From Olavius algarvensis associated proteobacterium Delta 3 (lineage in GTDB: Bacteria > Desulfobacterota > Desulfobacteria > Desulfobacterales > CAFBRK01): a stretch of DNA of 64,000 nt. Location of the stretch: positions 124,001-188,000 of the forward strand of contig CAFBRK010000133.1 of the NCBI GenBank assembly GCA_903231505.1. The letters run 5' to 3'. Shown here one piece after another: positions 1 to 8,427 of the stretch. Position 1 is the stretch's first letter. The number at the start of each line of letters is the position of its first letter. The notes beneath the pieces were generated by a model. It saw only the letters and a program-made list of their open reading frames with translations, made no database searches and had not been told where the DNA came from. The position numbers were made by a program, and so were the translations under genes.

Positions 1-37
1 TCTTCTGGCATTCGGTTCTGAACCCGCTTCAGAGTAA
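1..37 (+). CDS. Possible C-terminal tail of a TRAP transporter small subunit (DctQ), partial
   Basis: One frame is open from the window edge to a TAA at 35-37 and ends LLAFGSEPASE. It stops 9 bp before the large-subunit gene, where a DctQ gene normally lies. Only 11 codons are visible, so the assignment rests on position rather than homology. Confidence 0.35.
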   Translation, partial: LLAFGSEPASE

Positions 38-46
38 GGAGAAAAA

Positions 47-1348
47 ATGGTAACGCTCGCTATAGGAATACTCATTCTGGTTATATTGATTATCCTGGGC
101 GTGCCGGTGGCCATGGCCTTCGGCGCCATGGCGATCTTTCTGGCCAGTGCGTTTGACGTTCCGACCCGGATGCTGATCCCGACGGCCTTCTATCAGATTA
201 AATCCGTGGTTCTTCTGAGCATCCCGTTCTTCATACTGGTCGGGAGTTTAATGAGTTCCGGCGGTCTGGCGACACGGCTCATCGATTTCGTCAACTCGAT
301 AACGGGCCGTATCCGCGGCGGTCTTGGCGCTGTGACAGTGATCGCCTGCGCCATGTTCGGCTCCATCGGCGGTTCCTGCTCTTCCGCCGTCGCCGCCATC
401 GGCACCATCATGATCCCGCGCATGGAGGAAAACGGCTATACCCGGGGGTACTCCACTGCCCTGGTCGCCGTCTCCTCCATTCTCGGGCAGTTAATTCCCC
501 CCAGCGTCCCGATGATCCTGTTCGCTCTGGTCACCTACCAGTCGATTCCGGGATGCTGGCTGGCCACCATCGGTCCGGGAATTATCACCATCATCATATT
601 TTGTATCTTTAACTTCTTCATGGCCCGAAAAATGCCGGTCAAGGTATTGCCGCCGGCGGGTTTTAACCAACAACTGCGCGAGATGGGCATTGCCACAAAA
701 CGGGCCAGCCTCGCCCTGCTGCTGCCGGTTCTGCTGCTCGGCGCGATTTACGGCGGCATTGCCACCCCCACGGAGGCCGCCTGCGTGTCCGTTTTCTACG
801 TGATTCCGGTGAGCATGTTTGTTTTCAAGACCCTGGACCTGCGGGGGCTGGGACAGTCGATCGTAAGTGGGGCCACGACCACCGGCGTGCTGGTCATCAT
901 GTTCTTCTTCGTGATGATCAATACGCGTATCATGACCATGGAGCAGCTGCCCCAGGAGATGGCTGAATGGATCATGACGGTCTCTCCCAACAAGTATGTC
1001 ACGCTGCTCATGGTCAATATCTTCCTGCTGGGGATCGGCATGATCATGGATGATATCAGCGGCACGATCATCGCCGCCTCTCTGCTCTTCCCGGTCATGG
1101 TAAAGATCGGAATCCACCCGCTGCATTTTGCGGCGATCATGGGGACCAACCTCGGGCTGGGCAACGTGACCCCGCCCACGGCCCCGATCCTATATCTTGC
1201 CGGAAGAATCGGAAATTGCAAGATAGAGAGCTACCTGAAACCGGCCATGATCCTGACCTACTTGGGCATGTTGCCCGTGGTGTTGCTCACCACCTACTGG
1301 CCGGGACTGTCATTGTTCCTGCCCCGGCTGTTCGGGTTCATCAAATAA
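47..1348 (+). CDS. dctM: TRAP transporter large permease subunit (DctM family)
   Basis: Large membrane subunit of a tripartite ATP-independent periplasmic transporter, which imports organic acids or amino-acid-like solutes using an ion gradient and a periplasmic binding protein. The 433 residues are almost entirely hydrophobic helices, with the family-typical N-terminal glycine/proline-rich segment (LGVPVAMAFG), the GSIGGSCSSAVAAIG hairpin near residue 110 and the GNVTPPTAPIL motif near residue 375. Length is normal for DctM. The start has AAGGAG 6 bp upstream. Alanine dehydrogenase begins 12 bp downstream, so the two are probably co-transcribed. The substrate cannot be read from the sequence; pairing with alanine dehydrogenase would fit an amino-acid or taurine-type substrate, but that is only a guess. 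Confidence 0.93.
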   Translation: MVTLAIGILILVILIILGVPVAMAFGAMAIFLASAFDVPTRMLIPTAFYQIKSVVLLSIPFFILVGSLMSSGGLATRLIDFVNSITGRIRGGLGAVTVIACAMFGSIGGSCSSAVAAIGTIMIPRMEENGYTRGYSTALVAVSSILGQLIPPSVPMILFALVTYQSIPGCWLATIGPGIITIIIFCIFNFFMARKMPVKVLPPAGFNQQLREMGIATKRASLALLLPVLLLGAIYGGIATPTEAACVSVFYVIPVSMFVFKTLDLRGLGQSIVSGATTTGVLVIMFFFVMINTRIMTMEQLPQEMAEWIMTVSPNKYVTLLMVNIFLLGIGMIMDDISGTIIAASLLFPVMVKIGIHPLHFAAIMGTNLGLGNVTPPTAPILYLAGRIGNCKIESYLKPAMILTYLGMLPVVLLTTYWPGLSLFLPRLFGFIK

Positions 1349-1360
1349 ATTGGAGGCATC

Positions 1361-2473
1361 ATGATTGTAGGGATTCTAAAAGAAATAAAAATTGACGAGA
1401 ACCGCGTCGCTATCACTCCGGCCGGCGTGGAAGTCATGACAAACGGCGGGCACACGGTCCTTGTGGAGAAGGATGCCGGTACGGTCAGCGGTTTCGAAGA
1501 CTCCCAGTACGCCGAAGCCGGCGCGGAAATTCTCGATAAGGCCAAGGACATCTTCTCCCGTTCCGAAATGATCCTGCGCGTCAAGGAGCCCCAACTCAGC
1601 GAACACGCCTTCCTCCAACCAGGCCAGATCTATTTCTCCTATCTCCACCTGGCGTCGTCCCCTAAGGTTGCCCAGACCCTGCTCAGGGCGGGATCGGTCG
1701 CCATTGCCTACGAGACGATCCAGAGGGATGACGGCTCTCTTCCGCTGCTCAAACCGATGGGAGAAGTGGCGGGGCCCATGGCCATCCAGGAGGGGGCCAA
1801 GTACCTGGAAATGGCACAGAATGGACATGGCGTCCTGTTGGGTGGGGTTCCCGGTGTCGATCCGGCCACGGTCGTCATCCTCGGCGGCGGCACGGTCGGC
1901 ACCCACGCAGCCAAGGTGGCCTGCCGGTTGGGCGCCAAGGTGCACTTGCTCGACGTGAATCTGGAACGGCTCCGATATCTAAGCGATATCATGCCCGAAA
2001 ATTGTTCGGTTCGCATGGCCAGCCCGGCCGTCATTCGGGATTTAATGACCGAAGCCGACCTGGTCGTCGGGGCGGCTCTCGTGCCGGGCGCCAGAACACC
2101 CATTATGATTACCCGCGACAGGCTTTCTTCCATGAAAACGGGAGCGGTCCTGGTAGATGTGGCCATCGATCAGGGTGGCTGTTTCGAAAGCTCCAGGGAA
2201 ACGACCCACTCCGAACCGACTTACGTCCTCGAAGGGGTCGTGCACTATGCGGTGAGCAATATGCCCGGCGCGGTGCCGAGAACGTCGAGCATGGCTCTGA
2301 CCAACGCAACGCTTCCCTATGCACTGGAGATTGCCGAAAAGGGCTGGCAACAGGCCATGCGCGACAACCCGGAAATTAAACGCGGCGCCAACATCGTCGA
2401 CGGCAAGGTGACCCATCAGGAGGTCGCCGATGCCCTTCACGTCGATTACACGCCGCCGGACGGACTAATCTGA
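1361..2473 (+). CDS. ald: Alanine dehydrogenase
   Basis: NAD-dependent oxidative deamination of L-alanine to pyruvate and ammonium in the cytoplasm. The 370-residue length is standard. The N-terminal AlaDH/PNT domain starts MIVGILKEIK, has the NRVAITPAG motif, and places Lys75 (RVKEPQ) and His96 (YLHLA) at the numbering known for catalytic residues of the family. The central Rossmann domain has the ILGGGTVGTHAAK dinucleotide-binding loop near residue 172. The C-terminal VDVAIDQGGCFE and NMPGAVPRTSS motifs are diagnostic. GGAGG precedes the ATG. It sits 12 bp after dctM, which suggests that imported substrate nitrogen passes through alanine. No odd features. Confidence 0.96.
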   Translation: MIVGILKEIKIDENRVAITPAGVEVMTNGGHTVLVEKDAGTVSGFEDSQYAEAGAEILDKAKDIFSRSEMILRVKEPQLSEHAFLQPGQIYFSYLHLASSPKVAQTLLRAGSVAIAYETIQRDDGSLPLLKPMGEVAGPMAIQEGAKYLEMAQNGHGVLLGGVPGVDPATVVILGGGTVGTHAAKVACRLGAKVHLLDVNLERLRYLSDIMPENCSVRMASPAVIRDLMTEADLVVGAALVPGARTPIMITRDRLSSMKTGAVLVDVAIDQGGCFESSRETTHSEPTYVLEGVVHYAVSNMPGAVPRTSSMALTNATLPYALEIAEKGWQQAMRDNPEIKRGANIVDGKVTHQEVADALHVDYTPPDGLI

Positions 2474-2488
2474 GATCATTTTCGATCC

Positions 2489-2554
2489 ATCCGACACGTC
2501 CGCGGACACGTCATGGGGGTCCTGTCAACAGCCCCTGTGACGTCCGTGTCGGAT
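2489..2554. other. Intergenic inverted repeat between ald and the binding-protein gene
   Basis: ATCCGACACG at 2489-2498 is exactly complementary to CGTGTCGGAT at 2545-2554, with further partial pairing inside (GGGG near 2514 with CCCC near 2532). No T-run follows, so this is not a clear intrinsic terminator. It could be a processing or attenuation hairpin. Confidence 0.5.
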
Positions 2555-2573
2555 CCAATTCGAGAGGTACATC

Positions 2574-3827
2574 ATGAAAAGGCTGACCAAATCTGTTTTC
2601 ATTGCGTTGTTGAGCGTGTGCCTGTGTCTTCCGGCGATGGCGCAGGATGTCGTTGTCGGAACCCTGTTCGATCATTCGGGTGCCCTGAAGGACTGGGGCC
2701 CCCGACACCAAAAGGCGGCCGACCTCGTAGCAAAGCAGATGGCCGGCGCCGGATGGACGATGCAGCTCGTCCGCAGGGACAGTCAAACTGCTGCAGAACC
2801 GGCCAAGAAGGCCGCAAAAAAGCTGATCGAAACCGACAGGGTCGTCGCCATTATCGGTTCTGCTTCCAGCGGCGTCATCGTACCGGTCGCCGAATCGGTG
2901 ACCTGTCCAGCCGATATGCTGATGATTTCACCCGGCGCGACCGCCCCCTACATCACGACGCTCAGCCAGGACAAGGGCAAGGATTTCCTGTTTCGCACCG
3001 CTCCGTCGGACAGGCTGCAGGGTGTCGTGCTGGGTAAGCTTGCCGCTACCCTGTACAGCACCGCGTCCGTGATGTACGTCAACAACCCCTACGGACTAGG
3101 ACTGGCAAGGCAGTTTCAGACCTCTTTCGAAAGGCGTGGCGGTCTTGTCACGATGGTGCCCCACGGGGAGGAGGTGAGCGAGTCGTATATCGACGAATTG
3201 CGCAATGCGTTTGCCAGAAAATACGGTACCAAGCCGCTCCTCGGGGGGCATCTCGACGCCCTCGCCGTATTCAGCTATCCGGAGCACGCAAAGATCTACG
3301 TACAAGAAGCCATCTCTGTGTTTGAATGTAAGAACTTCATTTTTTCCGACGGCTCCAAATCCGAGGAACTGGCTGCTGTGGTCGGCCCGAAACACCTGGA
3401 GGGGATGATGGGAACGTCGCCCGGCATCGCGAGCGGGGAATCCTACGTCAAGTTCAAAACCGATTATACCGATGCCTATGGCGAACTGCCGACCAGTCCC
3501 TTCATTCCCAACGCCTACGATGCGGCGGCAGTCATCGGGCTGGCTGCCTACGCCGCCAAGGTAAAGGGGCTGCCGCCGACGTCGGCGAATATCAGAGACC
3601 AGCTCCGGAATGTGGCCAAACCACCGGGTACCTTCATCGGCCCCGGGGATTTCAAAAAGGCATTCACGCTGCTCGATTCCGGCGCTGACATCAACTACGA
3701 AGGCGCCTCCGGAACCGTGGATTTTGACGAAAACGGCGATGTCCTGACGCCCATCGAAGTGTGGCAATACGATGCCGACGGCAAGATCGTCACGTTTCGC
3801 GTGGAGACCCAAATACCGGAGGAATAG
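2574..3827 (+). CDS. ABC-type branched-chain amino-acid-like substrate-binding protein (Peripla_BP_6)
   Basis: Periplasmic type I binding protein of the LivJ/LivK family, which captures amino acids, amides or related ligands. The start is preceded by GAGAGG. Residues 1-23 are a Sec signal peptide ending AMAQ. The mature protein opens with VVVGTLFDHSGALKDWG, the usual first strand and ligand loop, followed by the AIIGSASSGVIVPVAE and FIPNAYDAAAVIGLAAYA segments typical of the fold; 417 residues is slightly long for the family. No Liv permease or ATPase genes are adjacent, so it either serves a transporter elsewhere or has a sensing role. The downstream neighbour is on the opposite strand. Confidence 0.9.
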   Translation: MKRLTKSVFIALLSVCLCLPAMAQDVVVGTLFDHSGALKDWGPRHQKAADLVAKQMAGAGWTMQLVRRDSQTAAEPAKKAAKKLIETDRVVAIIGSASSGVIVPVAESVTCPADMLMISPGATAPYITTLSQDKGKDFLFRTAPSDRLQGVVLGKLAATLYSTASVMYVNNPYGLGLARQFQTSFERRGGLVTMVPHGEEVSESYIDELRNAFARKYGTKPLLGGHLDALAVFSYPEHAKIYVQEAISVFECKNFIFSDGSKSEELAAVVGPKHLEGMMGTSPGIASGESYVKFKTDYTDAYGELPTSPFIPNAYDAAAVIGLAAYAAKVKGLPPTSANIRDQLRNVAKPPGTFIGPGDFKKAFTLLDSGADINYEGASGTVDFDENGDVLTPIEVWQYDADGKIVTFRVETQIPEE

Positions 3828-4065
3828 GCATCCCGGTTTTGGGCGTTTTCATTCCCACGGTGAGTGGGACGCGTGAAACAGGTAAGGATATCCTTTATGG
3901 ATGTTTTTCGACGTTCGTCTGTCATGCCGGTGCCCCGCAGGTGATTGCCGGCACATCGATGTGCTCACCCGGGCCTTTGATCAGCCGGCTCAACTCGATG
4001 AGGATTCCGGCGATCCGGACAAGCGTCCGGCCCAAATTGAGAACATCCAGGATACCCTCCAAATT

Positions 4066-5112
4066 TTAAAACCACATCCGGTGGCTCCAGATTTCTTTTT
4101 CCAGGCTCGTTTTATCCTCTTGAAGCATCATGAGCATGGAGGCGTTTTGGATGGCCAGGCCGCCCTGATGCGCGAGGGCGTTTACCAGCATAATGGTATC
4201 TTCCGGAAAATCTCGCTTGACGCCGCTGTACAATCTCAACACGCCGATAATATCGTCCTTGGACCTGATGGGCACACAGAGCATGGAGACGATGCCTTCC
4301 TCCAAGGTTTCATTCCGGTACTGAATCTCCTTGCTCGTCGCCACATCCTCGATCACCTGGGTTTCGCCTTTCAGTGCATGGGCCAGACATTTCGCCGCCG
4401 ATACCGGACCCTTGTCCAGAAAACTTTCGCTCAGGCCATGGCTCGCCACGAGTTTAAAGATTTCATGTTCTTTATCCAGGAGACGAATGGCTACACCTTT
4501 CATTTCGAGTGACTCGGCCAGGTCGGCCGTCAGCTTGTGCAGGATTTCCTTTATCTCCAAACTGGAGTTGATACTGGCCGCCATATCGAGAAACAGTTTC
4601 GCGTTATGCCGGACCTGATCTATCAGGCGGTTATTTTCAATGGCCATGCCTCCCTGCTCGGCCATGGCCGACATAAACTCGATCTCCTCCTCGGTAAAAT
4701 CCTTTGGTTTGGCCATGTAGAGAGAGAGTATACCGATGGTCCTGTTTCGAACGACCACGGCCACAGACAGGAGGGTCGCAATTCCTTCCGCCTTTTTCGC
4801 CTCGTGGTGTTCCAGACGGGGATCTGTGGTGGCATCGCGAAAGTGGAGAAAGCCTTCTTTTTGGATGGCGGCCACGATGGTTTTTGCTTTTAGAGGATTG
4901 GCGTGCAGGTATTTCTTGGACAATCCCTTCTGGGCTACCGGCACAAATATGTCCTTGCCCTCATCGGCCAGAAACAGACACGCGGCCTTGGCGTCCATGG
5001 TTTCAATGGCGCTGGAGACGATCAGATCGATCAGTTCCTTATTATCCAGGGTCGTCCCGAATGCCTTGCTGACCTTGCAAAATGTTTTAAAATAATCGTT
5101 TTTCTTTTTCAT
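4066..5112 (-). CDS. Tandem GAF-domain protein
   Basis: Cytoplasmic 348-residue protein with two GAF domains (about residues 20-165 and 185-330) and a short C-terminal coiled region, with no output domain. The repeat structure is visible as paired motifs: LLSVAVVVRNRTIGILSLY with MLCVPIRSKDDIIGVLRLY, and MAEQGGMAIENNRL with LAHQGGLAIQNASM. GAF domains bind small molecules or sense redox state; the ligand is unknown. It lies 71 bp downstream of phaC on the same strand and is probably the last gene of the PHA cluster transcript, so it may sense metabolic state linked to PHA. GGAG lies just upstream of the ATG. Confidence 0.85.
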   Translation of the reverse strand: MKKKNDYFKTFCKVSKAFGTTLDNKELIDLIVSSAIETMDAKAACLFLADEGKDIFVPVAQKGLSKKYLHANPLKAKTIVAAIQKEGFLHFRDATTDPRLEHHEAKKAEGIATLLSVAVVVRNRTIGILSLYMAKPKDFTEEEIEFMSAMAEQGGMAIENNRLIDQVRHNAKLFLDMAASINSSLEIKEILHKLTADLAESLEMKGVAIRLLDKEHEIFKLVASHGLSESFLDKGPVSAAKCLAHALKGETQVIEDVATSKEIQYRNETLEEGIVSMLCVPIRSKDDIIGVLRLYSGVKRDFPEDTIMLVNALAHQGGLAIQNASMLMMLQEDKTSLEKEIWSHRMWF

Positions 5113-5183
5113 GGGTGATCTCCTTAATTCACTTCAAAGCGCGGTGTCATGGACTATGGTATGCTGTCGTTGATTCCATCAGG

Positions 5184-6362
5184 TCATTGCGGCGCCGGCC
5201 CTGACCGCCGTTTGCCCCGTTTTTGGGGAGCCGGTGTTGGTTTTGATGATTTTTTCGTAACACGGCGTTTCGGTTTTTCCTTTTCCCTCTCCTTGAGCCA
5301 ACCGGCGATTTTCGGCGCGAACTCTTTTTGAAACCTGGAGCTGACGTAAATTCCGATATGGCCTGTTTTCAAGCAGATGTCCTCGGTGTCTTTGCTGCCC
5401 ACCCTGCTGGTCAGGAGTTCACAGGCGGCCGGTGGGACCAGGTGGTCATACTGACCGTAAAAATTCAGGAGCGGCATGGTGATTTTTTTCAGGTTTACCC
5501 GGCGGCCGCCGAGTTCCATTTTGCTCTGAATCAGCAGGTTCTTCTGATAACAATCCGTTATGAACTGACGAAATGTCTCCCCGGGCACATCCGGGCTGTC
5601 GAAGATCCATTTTTCCATGCGGACAAAGTTTTCCACAAAGCTCTTATTGTCCACGTTTTCCATGAAACCAACGTACTTGTCGATCATCGACCGGGCGGGA
5701 TTCAACAGCAGAAACCCCAGATTCATGATATCGCCGGGCATGTTGCCGAACGTTTCGACCATGCGATCGGCATCCACATTTTTCATCCAGATGTGCAAAA
5801 GTCCCTGATCGGTATCAAAGTTGGTCGGTGTCACGGTGGTCACGAGGTTTTTAATTTTCTCAGGATGCAATGCCGAATACATGACCGAAAAGGCCCCGCC
5901 CATGCAGATGCCCATTAAATTGATTTTTGGCAGATCGTGCTGCCGCCGGATAAAATCGACGATGTCGTCCATGTAGCCGTTGACATGATCATCGATGGTC
6001 AGGAATTTGTCCTTGGGGGTCGGATAGCCCCAGTCGATCATGTAAAGATCGATCCCGTCGTTTAAAAAATTTTCCACGATGCTGCGACCGGGCTGGAGGT
6101 CGAGCATTGTCTCGCGATTGATCAAGGCATACACCACCAGCAGGGGGGTCTTCATCAATTTTTTCTTCGGCAACACCGGATGATAATGCTTTAATTTTAC
6201 CCGGTCTTGCTGGTAAACGACGTCATAGGGTGTCGTGGCAATGGCCGTATCGAGTTCACCCATCAATACATCCGAGGCTTTCCGGGCCCTCTGCTGAGCT
6301 TTTTCGGTATCCTCGGCCAACCTGGACAGGATTAAGTCAATGGGAATTTTTGCGTCAGCCAT
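5184..6362 (-). CDS. phaC: Class III polyhydroxyalkanoate synthase, catalytic subunit PhaC
   Basis: Polymerises (R)-3-hydroxyacyl-CoA into PHA on granule surfaces as a PhaC-PhaE complex. The alpha/beta-hydrolase has the lipase-like box GICMGG with nucleophile Cys153, general base Asp306 (YGQYDHLVP) and His335 (KTGHIGIYVS). These are each exactly four residues beyond the C149/D302/H331 triad of the class III enzyme of Allochromatium vinosum, as I recall that numbering. An N-terminal AlgP-like Lys/Pro/Arg-rich feature is absent, but the C-terminus carries an unusual basic tail of about 35 residues (KPKRRVTKKSSK onward), which may contact DNA or the granule. phaE lies 15 bp upstream with the same orientation, as expected for class III. 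Confidence 0.95.
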   Translation of the reverse strand: MADAKIPIDLILSRLAEDTEKAQQRARKASDVLMGELDTAIATTPYDVVYQQDRVKLKHYHPVLPKKKLMKTPLLVVYALINRETMLDLQPGRSIVENFLNDGIDLYMIDWGYPTPKDKFLTIDDHVNGYMDDIVDFIRRQHDLPKINLMGICMGGAFSVMYSALHPEKIKNLVTTVTPTNFDTDQGLLHIWMKNVDADRMVETFGNMPGDIMNLGFLLLNPARSMIDKYVGFMENVDNKSFVENFVRMEKWIFDSPDVPGETFRQFITDCYQKNLLIQSKMELGGRRVNLKKITMPLLNFYGQYDHLVPPAACELLTSRVGSKDTEDICLKTGHIGIYVSSRFQKEFAPKIAGWLKEREKEKPKRRVTKKSSKPTPAPQKRGKRRSGPAPQ

Positions 6363-6377
6363 GATGTCCTCCTTTAT

Positions 6378-7283
6378 TTACTTATCCTGAGGTCCCTGGT
6401 GGCCGGTTTCCGATGTGTGCTTTTTTTCGAGTTCGCGCATGCGCTTTTTCAAAAGGTAAATTTCCCTGTACAGTTCGTCCATGTCGTCATCGGTTGGTAC
6501 CGGCAAGGCCTGGAGGAGATCTTGCATGAGCTCATTTTTGGATTCTATGAAATTGTGAAACGCATCCAAGGTTTCGCCCATTTTTTCCGTGTACTCGGGT
6601 GACTGTAAAAGGGTCATATAGTGGCCTTCCAGTATTTTAATCCACATCTGATAATATACTTTTGGATTTTCCTGCACCTTATCTTCTTCAGCCATCTTTT
6701 CCTGTATCACGTGTAGTGATTTTTCCACGGGCAAATATAACAGCTGTAGAAACTCACCCATGGCGACGTGTAACAAGTTAAATCTGTCCAAGGCCTTGTT
6801 GGCCCTTTCCTGGTACTGTCGGGTCAGACCCAGTTGGGGCATATACAACAAGCGCTGGAATTCTTCTTTGTATATTTCGCTCCAGGCATTGAGGGCGTCT
6901 GCGTCGAGATTGTCGAATCGGTAGGCCTCGGTGGTGTGGCCGACTTTCAACAGCCGCTCGTACCACTGCCGCTGCAGCGTTAAATAGCCGTTCCAGCCTG
7001 TCTCGGTCATCTTCGTGACGACCTCCGGCATCGCCTGAATCAAACCAAAAATGGATTGCCCGGCTTCCGGTGTACTCATGGCAGAAGACATGGCCTTCCA
7101 GGATTTTAACGCGGACTCCAAATTTTTTTTGGCCCGACTCCCCTCCTGGTTCATCGAGGTTTCTGTTTTTCCTGAAGGGGCGGACCACATCTCTAAAACC
7201 GGCCCCCAGAAATCTGTCGCTGTTTTCAACCAGGCCTCCAGCACCGGCTTTGGATCCACAGATTCTTTCGCATTTTCGTTCAT
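6378..7283 (-). CDS. phaE: Class III PHA synthase regulatory subunit PhaE
   Basis: Non-catalytic partner required for class III PhaC activity. The 301-residue helical protein has the conserved pattern of PhaE: a W-rich N-terminal third (AWLKTATDFWGPVLEMW), a central GYLTLQRQWYERLLKVG segment, and a C-terminal coiled coil (LYREIYLLKKRMRELEKKH, about 268-286). Sequence conservation in this family is low, so the assignment also relies on adjacency to phaC, 15 bp away. A GAGGAG ribosome site lies upstream of the ATG. The gene is the middle member of a minus-strand cluster SDR-phaE-phaC-GAF. Confidence 0.9.
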   Translation of the reverse strand: MNENAKESVDPKPVLEAWLKTATDFWGPVLEMWSAPSGKTETSMNQEGSRAKKNLESALKSWKAMSSAMSTPEAGQSIFGLIQAMPEVVTKMTETGWNGYLTLQRQWYERLLKVGHTTEAYRFDNLDADALNAWSEIYKEEFQRLLYMPQLGLTRQYQERANKALDRFNLLHVAMGEFLQLLYLPVEKSLHVIQEKMAEEDKVQENPKVYYQMWIKILEGHYMTLLQSPEYTEKMGETLDAFHNFIESKNELMQDLLQALPVPTDDDMDELYREIYLLKKRMRELEKKHTSETGHQGPQDK

Positions 7284-7488
7284 GGTTCACTCCTCTTGAA
7301 TCTCTACCCTACGGGTACCTGTTTTACATGCAATGTCAGCAGGGACGGGAGCCTGTCGCCGTCTTTTGTTGCGGTCTCACCGTTTTCTTTTACGAATCCC
7401 CATGGTGTGGCGCGGCCATTCTGGGTCGTACCGAACGGGGCCCGCTGATCATTGATGCCGCAGGATGACCTAACCGATAACGACTGGA

Positions 7489-8274
7489 TCATCCTTTCGA
7501 TCCCAAGCGCAGACCGCCATGGATAAAAAAGACCTCGCCGGCCAGAGCTTCGTTACGATAAATATCACCGACAAGGGCTGCCACTTCTTCAGGTTCGACC
7601 AGCCGACCGATGGGGACCTGGGCCACGATATTGTCCAGCACCTTTTCCGGCATGGCTTTGACCATCGGGGTGCCGACGTATCCCGGCGCCACCGCGACAC
7701 ACCGGATTTGGTTTGCAAGGCCGCGCCGGAAGAATTCGGCCGTGATGACCTTGGGCATGACCGACATGGCCGCCTTGGTCGACGAATAATTGATCTGACC
7801 TGCCGTACCCAGCGATCCGGTGGAAGAGACGAGGCAGATCAACCCCTTGCAGTGGTTGTTGATCATCCGTTCGGCGCATTCACGGATGGTCAGAAAAACA
7901 CCGGTAAGATTGATGTCGATGACCGCCTTGAACTGATCCAGGGCCATTTTCCGGGTGACTTTTCCGGTTTCCCGATCCGTGGACACCATCAGGCCGTCTT
8001 TGATAATCCCCGCAAACGGGGCCACCAGGTTGATCTGGCCGAAAGACGCGATGGCCGCATCGGCCAGCTTGGCGCAATCCTCCTCCTTCGTGACATTGCA
8101 AAGGATCGTCTCGACATCGCCGGTCAGTTCCTTTTTGACATTCTCCAGAGCATCGGCGACCACGTCACCGATAACGACCTTTCCTCCGTTTTCCAACCAA
8201 TACTTTGACAGTGCCAGACCGATGCCGCTGGCGCCGCCGGTGATTACCGCCACTGAATCTTTGATCGCAAGCAT
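7489..8274 (-). CDS. SDR-family oxidoreductase, candidate acetoacetyl-CoA reductase
   Basis: Classical short-chain dehydrogenase/reductase of 261 residues. The NAD(P)-binding TGGASGIG lies at residues 12-19, the catalytic Ser is in LVSSTGS and the YxxxK pair in NYSSTKAA near residue 170. An acidic residue after the second strand (IGDVV) suggests NAD preference. In the PHA context the likely job is to supply (R)-3-hydroxyacyl-CoA (PhaB-like), but a 3-hydroxyacyl-CoA or other alcohol dehydrogenase role is equally compatible. A 205-bp gap separates it from phaE, so an independent promoter for phaEC is possible. Confidence 0.85.
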   Translation of the reverse strand: MLAIKDSVAVITGGASGIGLALSKYWLENGGKVVIGDVVADALENVKKELTGDVETILCNVTKEEDCAKLADAAIASFGQINLVAPFAGIIKDGLMVSTDRETGKVTRKMALDQFKAVIDINLTGVFLTIRECAERMINNHCKGLICLVSSTGSLGTAGQINYSSTKAAMSVMPKVITAEFFRRGLANQIRCVAVAPGYVGTPMVKAMPEKVLDNIVAQVPIGRLVEPEEVAALVGDIYRNEALAGEVFFIHGGLRLGSKG

Positions 8275-8427
8275 TTTCGTCTCCTTTTTTAGTAACCGTT
8301 CATAATATGATTATCACGAATACTCTCACGCACTCGCCATAATGTCCGGGAAATCCATACCGCGCCAAAGGGTTTGCGGGGCACGGTTGTGTGGTACCTG
8401 TACCACGCATGCCCGGATCGAGGCGAG

